19,699 nucleotides of DNA, taken from the NCBI GenBank assembly GCA_024697655.1, contig JAILFI010000041.1, positions 1-19,699 of the forward strand, read 5' to 3'. Every line of letters starts with the position of its first letter. The stretch's first letter is position 1. The position numbers and the translations under genes are program-made. The stretch comes from Clostridiales bacterium (GTDB lineage Bacteria; Bacillota_A; Clostridia; Peptostreptococcales; Anaerovoracaceae). Positions 12,883 to 19,699 of the stretch are shown here, piece by piece. The notes under the pieces are model-generated. The model saw nothing but the letters and a program-made list of their open reading frames with translations, made no database searches and was not told the origin of the DNA.

Positions 12883-15723
12883 TTATTTTAGCACTTTCTT
12901 CAGGTATTGTCCTGTATACGACGTTTTTACTTTGGCAACCTCTTCCGGTGTCCCTTCCGCGATCACCCTGCCGCCGCGGAATCCGCCGTCCGGACCGAGA
13001 TCGATGATGTGATCGGCGCGCTTGATGACATCCAGATTGTGTTCGATGACCACGACCGTATTGCCCGCATCGACCAGCCGGTCAAGGACGAGCAGCAGCT
13101 TGTCCACATCGTAGAAATGAAGACCCGTCGTCGGTTCGTCCAGAATGTACAGTGTCTTGCCGGTGCTGCGCTTGGACAGTTCGGTCGCCAGCTTGATGCG
13201 CTGCGCTTCACCGCCGGACAGCTCGGTGGACGGCTGCCCCAGTTTGAGGTAGCCAAGACCGACATCGTAGAGCGTCTGGATATACCGGTGGATGCGCGGG
13301 AGGTGCTTGAAGAACTCCAGTGCTTCTTCGACGTTCATGTCGAGGACTTCGTAGATGTTCTTTCCTTTATAGGTGACCTCGAGCGTCTCCCTGTTGAACC
13401 GCTTTCCGCGGCAGACATCACAAGGCACGTAAACATCCGGCAGGAAATGCATCTCGACCTTGATGATGCCGTCGCCGCTGCAGGCTTCGCAGCGTCCGCC
13501 CTTGACATTGAAGGAGAACCGCCCTTTCTTGTAGCCGCGGATCTTCGCTTCCGGCGTCTCCGCGAACAGGTCACGGATCAGATCGAAGACGCCGATGTAG
13601 GTCGCCGGGTTGGACCGCGGCGTCCTGCCGATCGGAGACTGGTTGATATCGATGACTTTATCGATGTTCTCGACGCCGAGGATATCGTCATGTCTGCCGG
13701 CGCGGATCTTCGCACGGTTGACCTTTGCCGCCAGCGACTTGTAGAGGATCTCGTTGATGAGACTGCTCTTTCCGGAGCCGGAAACACCTGTCACGCAGAC
13801 CATCTCCCCGAGCGGAATATCCACGTCGATGCCCTGCAGGTTGTTTTCCCGGGCGCCTTTGATGGTCAGGGAATGCCCGCTGCCGGCCCGCCGTTCGGAC
13901 GGCACTTCGATCTTCCGCTTCCCCGACAGGTACTGCCCGGTGATGCTGTCGGGGCATGCCTTGATTTCTTCGACCGTGCCCTGCGCCACAAGGCAGCCGC
14001 CGTTCACACCGGCGCCGGGACCGATATCAACGATCTGATCTGCCGCGTACATGGTCTCCTCGTCATGTTCGACAACGATCAGGGTGTTGCCCATGTTGGT
14101 CAGGTTGCGGAGCGATTCCAGGAGTTTGTCATTATCTTTCTGATGCAGGCCGATACTCGGCTCATCGAGGATGTACAGCACGCCGACCAGACCGCTGCCG
14201 ATCTGGGTCGCCAGCCGGATGCGCTGCGATTCCCCACCGGACAGCGTGGCTGCCGAGCGGGACAATGTCAGGTAGTCCAGCCCGACATCTTTCAGGAACT
14301 TCAGCCGCGCATAGGTCTCCCGGATGATCGGGCGCGCGATGACCTCTTCTTTCTCGGTCAGTTCAATGTGATCCATGAAATCAAGCGCTTCCCCGACCGC
14401 CATGTCGCAGGATTCGTTGATGTTGCGGCCATGGACCGTCACAGCGAGCACCTCCGGCTTGAGGCGCTTGCCCTGACAGGCGGGGCAGGTCTGCTCCGCC
14501 ATCAATTTGCGGTACTTGTCGCGGGCATAGTCCGACGTGGTCTCCGCATACCGCCGCTCCAGCGCATTGACGACGCCCTCGAACGGGAAGTCCATCAGGC
14601 TCGTTGTGCCTCTGTGGCGGCTGTGATATTTGTATTTCAGGTGGCGTTTGCCGGTCCCGAACAGCATTTCCTGCTTGAAGGATTCCGGCATCTGCTCGTA
14701 CGGCACAGTCAGAGATGTCTTGTGGTCGCGGGCCAGCGCGTCCAGCATCTGCCGGTACCAGCCGTCGATCTTCATCACGCCGAAAGCGCTGCCGATCGCG
14801 CCGTCTTCGATGCTCTTCTTCGGATCCTGTATGATGAGTTCCGGGTCGATCTTCTCGACAAATCCAAGCCCCTTGCAGGTCGGACAGGCACCGTGCGGGT
14901 TGTTGAACGAAAAGGTGCGCGGCTCCATCTCCTCGATGGAAACGCCGTGATCCGGGCAGGCGAGTTTGGTGCTGAACATCCGCTCTTCATCCCCTGCAAC
15001 GACGATCACGAGCCCTTCGCCGTGTTCGACCGCCAGTTCACAGGCTTCGGCAAGCCGCGCCTGCGCTCCGGGACGGACGATGATGCGGTCCACCACGATC
15101 TCGATAGTATGCTTGAAGGTCTTCTCGAGCGCGATCTCGTCATCCTCAAGATTCTTGATCTCTCCGTCGACACGGACGCGCGCAAAACCCTCCCGGCGGA
15201 TCCGGGCAAGGATCTTCTCATGCTGCCCTTTCTTGTCACGGATGACCGGCGCCATGACCATGAGCCGGGTCCCTTCCGGATACTCCAGAATGGTCTCTAC
15301 GATCTGGTCGACGGTCTGGCTGCTGATTTCTCTCCCGCAGACCGGGCAGTGCGGCACGCCGATACGCGCGTACAGCAGACGCAGATAGTCGTAGATCTCC
15401 GTGACTGTGCCCACCGTGGAACGCGGGTTCTTGCTCGTCGTCTTCTGGTCGATCGAGATCGCCGGTGAAAGGCCTTCGACAGACTCTACGTTCGGCTTGT
15501 TCATCTGCCCGAGGAACTGCCGGGCATAGGAGGACAGGCTCTCGATGTAGCGCCGCTGTCCTTCTGCATAGATCGTATCGAACGCCAGCGACGACTTGCC
15601 GCTGCCGCTGATGCCGGTGAAGACGACCATTTTGTCCCTCGGAATGGTCACCGACAGGTTTTTCAGATTGTTCTCTTTGGCACCGCGGATCACGATGTCT
15701 TTGGTTGTCAGATGTTCGCTCAT
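12883..15723 (-). CDS. uvrA: Excinuclease ABC subunit A
   Basis: UvrA is the DNA-damage-sensing ATPase of nucleotide excision repair; it dimerises and loads UvrB at lesions. The 946 residues are standard length. Two ABC modules are visible: the first Walker [10 protein letters not shown] (37-45) with signature LSGGESQR near 494, and the second Walker [10 protein letters not shown] near 649 with signature LSGGEAQR near 833, each followed by a Walker B LYILDEP. Zinc-type CxxC pairs occur at CPVCG, CPTCKG, CPACQG and CEACSG...CDVCRG, the last bracketing the usual zinc finger. The N-terminus [22 protein letters not shown] matches the family, supporting the ATG at 15723. No Shine-Dalgarno sequence precedes it. 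It starts 18 bases after the uvrB stop codon, so it may be coupled to uvrB translation. Confidence 0.98.
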   Translation of the reverse strand: MSEHLTTKDIVIRGAKENNLKNLSVTIPRDKMVVFTGISGSGKSSLAFDTIYAEGQRRYIESLSSYARQFLGQMNKPNVESVEGLSPAISIDQKTTSKNPRSTVGTVTEIYDYLRLLYARIGVPHCPVCGREISSQTVDQIVETILEYPEGTRLMVMAPVIRDKKGQHEKILARIRREGFARVRVDGEIKNLEDDEIALEKTFKHTIEIVVDRIIVRPGAQARLAEACELAVEHGEGLVIVVAGDEERMFSTKLACPDHGVSIEEMEPRTFSFNNPHGACPTCKGLGFVEKIDPELIIQDPKKSIEDGAIGSAFGVMKIDGWYRQMLDALARDHKTSLTVPYEQMPESFKQEMLFGTGKRHLKYKYHSRHRGTTSLMDFPFEGVVNALERRYAETTSDYARDKYRKLMAEQTCPACQGKRLKPEVLAVTVHGRNINESCDMAVGEALDFMDHIELTEKEEVIARPIIRETYARLKFLKDVGLDYLTLSRSAATLSGGESQRIRLATQIGSGLVGVLYILDEPSIGLHQKDNDKLLESLRNLTNMGNTLIVVEHDEETMYAADQIVDIGPGAGVNGGCLVAQGTVEEIKACPDSITGQYLSGKRKIEVPSERRAGSGHSLTIKGARENNLQGIDVDIPLGEMVCVTGVSGSGKSSLINEILYKSLAAKVNRAKIRAGRHDDILGVENIDKVIDINQSPIGRTPRSNPATYIGVFDLIRDLFAETPEAKIRGYKKGRFSFNVKGGRCEACSGDGIIKVEMHFLPDVYVPCDVCRGKRFNRETLEVTYKGKNIYEVLDMNVEEALEFFKHLPRIHRYIQTLYDVGLGYLKLGQPSTELSGGEAQRIKLATELSKRSTGKTLYILDEPTTGLHFYDVDKLLLVLDRLVDAGNTVVVIEHNLDVIKRADHIIDLGPDGGFRGGRVIAEGTPEEVAKVKTSYTGQYLKKVLK

Positions 15724-15741
15724 GTTCTGTTAATTTGTGTT

Positions 15742-17724
15742 CTATAAATGGGTGCGGTATTCGAAGATCCTGTCACGGATCATCGCCGCCTTTTCGAATT
15801 CCATCTTCGCGGCTGCGTCGCGCATCTCCTTCTCGAGCGCCTGGATGTATTTGCCGAGCTCGCGCTTGGTCATCTCCAACGGCTTCTTTCCGCCGGCTGC
15901 CTTGCCCTCCTCAGTCTCGTCCCAGGACTTCGTCGCTTCGATGACTTCGCGGACAGACTTCTCGACGGAGCGCGGTGTGATCCCGTGTGCTTCGTTGTAT
16001 GCCTCCTGTACACCGCGGCGGCGTTTTGTCTCATCGAGCGCGTACCGCATCGGCGGGCTGATGGTATCCGCGTACATGATGACATGGCCGTGCACATTGC
16101 GCGCCGCGCGGCCGATCGTCTGCATCAGAGAGGTCTCCGTGCGCAGGAACCCTTCCTTGTCTGCATCGAGAATCGCCACCAGCGACACTTCCGGGATATC
16201 GAGCCCCTCGCGCAGCAGATTGATGCCGACCAGTACGTCGAACTCGCCTGTGCGCAGATCGCGGATGATCTCCATGCGCTCCAGTGTATCGATATCCGAA
16301 TGCAGATACCGGACCCGTATACCGGCTTCTTTGAGGTAATCGGTCAGATCTTCCGCCATCTTCTTGGTAAGCGTCGTGACCAGCACGCGCTCTCCCTGTG
16401 CGACTGTCTTGTTGATCTCTCCGATCAGATGGTCGATCTGCCCCTCGCTGGGTACGACGTCGATCGGCGGGTCGAGCAGACCGGTCGGCCGTATGATCTG
16501 CTCCGCATTGATCCCGCCGGAGACTTCTTTCTCATACGCTGCCGGCGTGGCGCTGACATAGATGACCTGCTTAGCCAGTTCATTGAACTCTTCGAACCGC
16601 AGCGGCCGGTTGTCGAGCGCTGACGGCAGACGGAATCCGTAGTCCACCAGAGACTGCTTGCGCGCCCGGTCGCCGTTGTACATCGCCCGGAGCTGCGGCA
16701 GCATGGCGTGCGATTCGTCGATGATGATCAGGAAATCATCCGGGAAGTAATCGATCAGCGTATACGGCCGTTCGCCCTCCTCCAGCCCGTTCATGTGCCG
16801 GGTATAGTTCTCGATGCCTTTGCAGCGGCCGATCTCCCGCAGCATCTCCAGATCGTAGCGGGTCCGCTGTTCGATGCGCTGCGCTTCGAGGAGTTTGCCG
16901 CGGTCCTGGAACCACCGGATGCGTTCCTCCAACTCCTGTCCGATCGACTCGATGGCTTTTTCCATCTTCTCGTCGCTTGTGACATAATGAGAAGCGGGGA
17001 AGATCGAAACATGATCGCGCAGACCGATGATCTCCCCGGTCAGCGGATCGATCTCCTTGATCTTTTCGATCTCATCGCCGAAGAGTTCCACGCGGATGGC
17101 ATGTTCTTCGCCGGCAGGATAGATATCGATGATATCCCCGCGCACACGGAAGTTCGTACGTTCAAAAGCGATATCGTTACGGTCGTAGCGGATATCGACG
17201 AGTTTGCGCAGGATCTCCATTTTGTCCTTGATCATCCCGGGCCGCAAAGACAGGACCTGGTTCTCGTAATCGACCGGAGAACCGAGCCCGTAGATGCAGG
17301 AAACGGACGCGACGATGATGACATCCCGACGCTCCGAAAGCGCTGCCGTCGCCGAGTGACGGAGTTTGTCGATCTCATCGTTGATATCCGAGTCTTTCTC
17401 AATATATGTATCGGTCGAAGGCACGTATGCCTCCGGCTGATAGTAGTCGTAATAAGAAACAAAATACTCGACGGCGTTGTCCGGAAAGAATGCTTTGAAC
17501 TCCCCGTGCAGCTGCGCCGCCAGTGTCTTGTTGTGCGAAATAACCAGCGTCGGCTTCTGGACCTGCTCGATGATCTTCGCCATCGTGAAGGTCTTGCCGC
17601 TGCCGGTGACGCCCATCAGCGTCTGCCGTTCTTTGCCGGCCAGAACACCTTTGCTGAGTGTTTCGACGGCGAGCGCCTGATCGCCGATGGTGTCGAAATC
17701 CGAAACAACTTTGAATTTTGGCAT
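15742..17724 (-). CDS. uvrB: Excinuclease ABC subunit B
   Basis: UvrB is the helicase-like subunit that verifies damage and recruits UvrC for incision. The 660 residues are full length. Walker A is GVTGSGKT (38-45). The beta-hairpin segment contains [21 protein letters not shown] (about 92-112, aromatic residues insert into DNA). [10 protein letters not shown] is the Walker B/DEAD-like motif, and [26 protein letters not shown] plus QTIGRAARN are helicase motifs V and VI. The C-terminus has the UVR domain ([29 protein letters not shown], key pattern E-K-M...A...FE-AA-RD) that contacts UvrC. uvrC is not in the window. The ribosome site is weak, and no promoter is obvious between it and the transpeptidase terminator at 17771-17811. 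Confidence 0.98.
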   Translation of the reverse strand: MPKFKVVSDFDTIGDQALAVETLSKGVLAGKERQTLMGVTGSGKTFTMAKIIEQVQKPTLVISHNKTLAAQLHGEFKAFFPDNAVEYFVSYYDYYQPEAYVPSTDTYIEKDSDINDEIDKLRHSATAALSERRDVIIVASVSCIYGLGSPVDYENQVLSLRPGMIKDKMEILRKLVDIRYDRNDIAFERTNFRVRGDIIDIYPAGEEHAIRVELFGDEIEKIKEIDPLTGEIIGLRDHVSIFPASHYVTSDEKMEKAIESIGQELEERIRWFQDRGKLLEAQRIEQRTRYDLEMLREIGRCKGIENYTRHMNGLEEGERPYTLIDYFPDDFLIIIDESHAMLPQLRAMYNGDRARKQSLVDYGFRLPSALDNRPLRFEEFNELAKQVIYVSATPAAYEKEVSGGINAEQIIRPTGLLDPPIDVVPSEGQIDHLIGEINKTVAQGERVLVTTLTKKMAEDLTDYLKEAGIRVRYLHSDIDTLERMEIIRDLRTGEFDVLVGINLLREGLDIPEVSLVAILDADKEGFLRTETSLMQTIGRAARNVHGHVIMYADTISPPMRYALDETKRRRGVQEAYNEAHGITPRSVEKSVREVIEATKSWDETEEGKAAGGKKPLEMTKRELGKYIQALEKEMRDAAAKMEFEKAAMIRDRIFEYRTHL

Positions 17725-17770
17725 GGTCTTTGTTCTGCTCTCTGCCTGCCGCGGTCCCGCAGCGGCTTAT

Positions 17771-17811
17771 GAAAGAAAAGCTTCTATGGCACATTGTACC
17801 ATAGAAGCTTT
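17771..17811 (-). terminator. Terminator of the L,D-transpeptidase gene
   Basis: AAAGCTTCTATGG (17777-17789) and CCATAGAAGCTTT (17799-17811) make a perfect 13-bp stem with a 9-base loop. On the minus strand it is followed by TCTTTC, a modest U-tract. It lies 35 bases past the stop codon at 17846 and separates the transpeptidase from uvrB. Confidence 0.8.
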
Positions 17812-17845
17812 GTCGTCGCAAACACGTGTTCGCTTTTTCGATCCC

Positions 17846-19528
17846 TTACGGCTGGACCTTGACCATATCACCAGCACGGAGTGTACTGTATACGGTCTTG
17901 GCGGTGTTATTCGGCAGATTGACACAGCCGTGCGAGCCGTGATACTGATAGATCTTGCCACCGAACGCCGTTCTCCACGGCGCGTCGTGCATACCGTAGC
18001 CATCACTGCGGAACGGCATCCAGTACCAGACGTGAGTCTTATACCTCGTGACACCGTCGTCTTCGAATCCTTCCAGATACCGGTCGCGCTGCTTGTACAG
18101 CAGATGATAGGTCCCTGGCGGAGTGCCGTGGTACTTCTTTCCGTAGATCCTGCCTGAGACAATAGATGAACTCAGAATGCATTTGCCGCCCTTGTAGAGA
18201 TAAATCTTCTGATCGCCGATATCGATCAGCACATAAGGGCTCATGGAGATCGCCGGCGGCGCGCCGGTCATGTTGAGCTTTTTGTACTGACTGAGCGGGA
18301 TCTGTCCTTCGGAATTGGGCGTCAGCACCATATTGTTAAAAGCATCTTTATAGGTGAACTGCGATGTTTTGATCTGCGCATTCGAGTCAGCATAATACGC
18401 ACAGTCTTTTGTTACGATGAACTGATTCCTGTAGAGTATGCCGCCGGTCTTGGCAATATAGAGGTTGCCCTTGAACCTGATCCTGCCGGGGCTTGTGCGG
18501 ATAACACCGTTTCCGTTCGCGTAATAGTAATTGCCGTTGACCGCCTTGAAAACACCCATGCTGGCGCAGCCGTACTTATTGAAGTTGTATTTGTTGCCCT
18601 TGATGGTCAGCATCTTCGACTTGGTCAGGACACCTTCCCCGTTCGCGTAATATGTGAATCCACCTTCTTTGAACAGGTACTTGCGGATGATCCCGCTGGG
18701 GAACCCGAAATACTCGTTGCTGCCGACCGTGAAGAATCCCGACTTTGCCGCACCGTCAGAACCGAAGTAATACTTGTACCCGGTGTTGCTCATCGTCACG
18801 AATTTGGAAGTCGCGAGTTGACCGTTCCCGTTGGCGTAGTAAGTTTTGCCGCCCCAGGTGAACAGCCATTTCTTGACATGCCCGTTCGCATCAAAAATAT
18901 ACTGCTTGCCGCTGATCGTCTTTTTGATATTTCTCAGCAGTGTGCCGTTGGCCTGTGCATAATAGGTATTGCCGTCATAGGTGAAGAACGTTCCCGCCTT
19001 CAGGACACCCTCGCTGTCCGCGTAATAAGCGTTCCCGTCAGCGCCGGTGAACATGCCGGTCTGCGCTGTGCCATCCTCGCCGAAATAGTACTTCTTTCCG
19101 GTACTGCTGATCGTGATCACCTTATTGACCGCAAGCTCACCGTTCCCGTTGGCGTAATACCGATTGCCGCCCCAGGTGAACATATACTTTTTAAGGAATC
19201 CGTTTTGATCGAAGAAATACTTGTTGGCATCGATCTCAAACATCCCGCTCTGATAGTAGGCTCCCTCTGCATCGTAATAGCGCTGACCGCCTTCTTCTTC
19301 CACCCAGCCGCTCTTGGGAGCCGGGTCTTCCGGCTCAGGCTCTTCCCCCTCTGCAGGCTGAGTTTCTTCCGCTTCCTCCGCTGCCGGTTCCTCAGCAGGC
19401 ACAGCAGTTTCTTCTGTGATCTGATCTGCAGGAACGGGGGCCTCTTCAGCCGCAAAGACAGGAAGCGCCTCAAAGCCGGTCACTGTAATCAACAACGCAA
19501 GTACTAATGGGAGTACTCTTTTTCGCAT
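17846..19528 (-). CDS. Secreted L,D-transpeptidase with cell-wall-binding-like repeats
   Basis: The enzyme is predicted to form 3-3 peptidoglycan cross-links or attach proteins to the wall, acting outside the cell. From the ATG at 19528 it has 560 residues: signal peptide (1-27, ending VFA-AEE), an E/P-rich linker (28-73), about 14 aromatic/Gly repeats of about 20-25 residues (75-395), and a C-terminal YkuD domain (about 431-559) with His514 in YGMHDAPWR and the catalytic Cys535 in HGSHGCVNLP. The repeats, with WGG-x-YYANGNG and YYFG-DG patterns, resemble choline/glucan-binding repeats; the ligand is unknown. AGGGG eight bases before the ATG and the signal peptide decide this start over an in-frame TTG at 19552. 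It has its own promoter and terminator, so is likely monocistronic. Confidence 0.95.
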   Translation of the reverse strand: MRKRVLPLVLALLITVTGFEALPVFAAEEAPVPADQITEETAVPAEEPAAEEAEETQPAEGEEPEPEDPAPKSGWVEEEGGQRYYDAEGAYYQSGMFEIDANKYFFDQNGFLKKYMFTWGGNRYYANGNGELAVNKVITISSTGKKYYFGEDGTAQTGMFTGADGNAYYADSEGVLKAGTFFTYDGNTYYAQANGTLLRNIKKTISGKQYIFDANGHVKKWLFTWGGKTYYANGNGQLATSKFVTMSNTGYKYYFGSDGAAKSGFFTVGSNEYFGFPSGIIRKYLFKEGGFTYYANGEGVLTKSKMLTIKGNKYNFNKYGCASMGVFKAVNGNYYYANGNGVIRTSPGRIRFKGNLYIAKTGGILYRNQFIVTKDCAYYADSNAQIKTSQFTYKDAFNNMVLTPNSEGQIPLSQYKKLNMTGAPPAISMSPYVLIDIGDQKIYLYKGGKCILSSSIVSGRIYGKKYHGTPPGTYHLLYKQRDRYLEGFEDDGVTRYKTHVWYWMPFRSDGYGMHDAPWRTAFGGKIYQYHGSHGCVNLPNNTAKTVYSTLRAGDMVKVQP

Positions 19529-19583
19529 TTCCAAATCCCCTTTTCTATACAATTAACGCCGTAAGCGCATTTAACCTCGTGGT

Positions 19584-19610
19584 ATTATACCACTTTAGAC
19601 CCGATAACAA
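19584..19610 (-). promoter_or_regulatory. L,D-transpeptidase promoter with palindromic -10
   Basis: On the minus strand a perfect TATAAT (19584-19589) has the TGG extension (TGGTATAAT). A partial -35, TTGTTA (19605-19610), is 15 bases upstream. The -10 sits in a 15-bp palindrome, GTGGTAT-T-ATACCAC (19579-19593), centred on it. The start site would be about 49 bases before the translation start, leaving room for a short leader with no obvious riboswitch. Confidence 0.65.
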
Positions 19611-19623
19611 AAGAGCAAATTCT

Positions 19624-19698
19624 TTATTCTGTCGAATACATAAAGCGGCCATCGTTTTTTTCTTCCAATGCGCAAAGCAGATGATAGATCGTCTCTGT
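19624..19698 (-). CDS. C-terminal end of an unidentified protein (partial)
   Basis: The minus-strand frame entering from the right edge encodes 24 residues ending in TETIYHLLCALEEKNDGRFMYSTE, then TAA at 19624-19626. The composition and codon use look like real coding sequence, while the other two minus frames read as basic, low-quality translations. The product cannot be named from this fragment. No terminator hairpin is visible between its stop and the transpeptidase promoter about 15 bases later, so read-through into the transpeptidase gene is possible. Confidence 0.5.
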   Translation of the reverse strand, partial: TETIYHLLCALEEKNDGRFMYSTE

Positions 19699-19699
19699 A

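Noticed and set aside
12907..15468. 853-codon open frame on the plus strand, antisense to uvrA
   Set aside because: It is a shadow of GC-rich coding sequence in uvrA. The translation is rich in R, D, H and V without any domain, and uvrA itself is unmistakable.
1..19699. CRISPR array, insertion sequence, prophage or toxin-antitoxin module
   Set aside because: There are no spaced identical repeats, transposase, integrase, terminal inverted repeats or small paired genes. Repetition in the transpeptidase gene is protein-level domain repetition.

Overview
This is a roughly 56-58% GC (estimated by eye) chromosomal window from a Bacillota (Firmicutes) bacterium. Evidence for that is the strong AGGAGG-type ribosome binding sites, intrinsic terminators with clean U-tracts, a one-piece tmRNA, class IIB-type fructose-bisphosphate aldolase, a glucan/choline-binding-like repeat L,D-transpeptidase, and gene families typical of Clostridia and Erysipelotrichia. 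A high-GC Erysipelotrichia or Lachnospiraceae-like gut organism is my best guess, but the sequence alone does not settle the family. I see no mobile element, integrase, CRISPR array, rRNA or tRNA; the region reads as core chromosome.

Layout. (1) 1-267: a gene-poor left edge with an outward-pointing minus-strand promoter. (2) 268-622, minus: ssrA (tmRNA), with its own promoter next to the glnA stop codon. (3) 699-2129, minus: glnA, preceded by a promoter embedded in two perfect palindromes. (4) 2247-5378, minus: an operon of a 23S-rRNA-type pseudouridine synthase, signal peptidase I, smpB and a Prx6-type peroxiredoxin, closed by a strong terminator. (5) 5539-7222, plus: a 63-residue membrane protein, class II fructose-bisphosphate aldolase and a short DtxR-type metalloregulator, ending in a terminator shared with the convergent block. 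(6) 7275-10246, minus: a membrane-anchored endonuclease/exonuclease/phosphatase-fold protein, a YfiH/LACC1-type laccase-domain protein and an ornithine cyclodeaminase/mu-crystallin family dehydrogenase. (7) 10267-17724, minus: uvrB, uvrA, nicotinate phosphoribosyltransferase and an SPFH/stomatin-type membrane protein, closed by a terminator. (8) 17771-19589, minus: a secreted L,D-transpeptidase with about 14 cell-wall-binding-like repeats, its own extended -10 promoter and its own terminator. (9) 19624-19698, minus: the C-terminal end of an unidentified gene.

How the genes relate. ssrA and smpB supply the RNA and protein of trans-translation within 2.5 kb of each other, although different promoters drive them. 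uvrB and uvrA are two of the three subunits of UvrABC excision repair. Signal peptidase I would process secreted proteins such as the L,D-transpeptidase. The aldolase block couples a glycolytic enzyme to a metalloregulator on one transcript. The rest are housekeeping genes of nitrogen, NAD and peroxide metabolism.

I did not find a convincing new multi-gene system. The more interesting signals are regulatory: a hairpin at the expected 5' end of pre-tmRNA, palindromes sitting on the glnA and transpeptidase promoters, a probable leaderless pseudouridine synthase mRNA, and a conserved-looking small membrane protein separated from the aldolase gene by a terminator hairpin.
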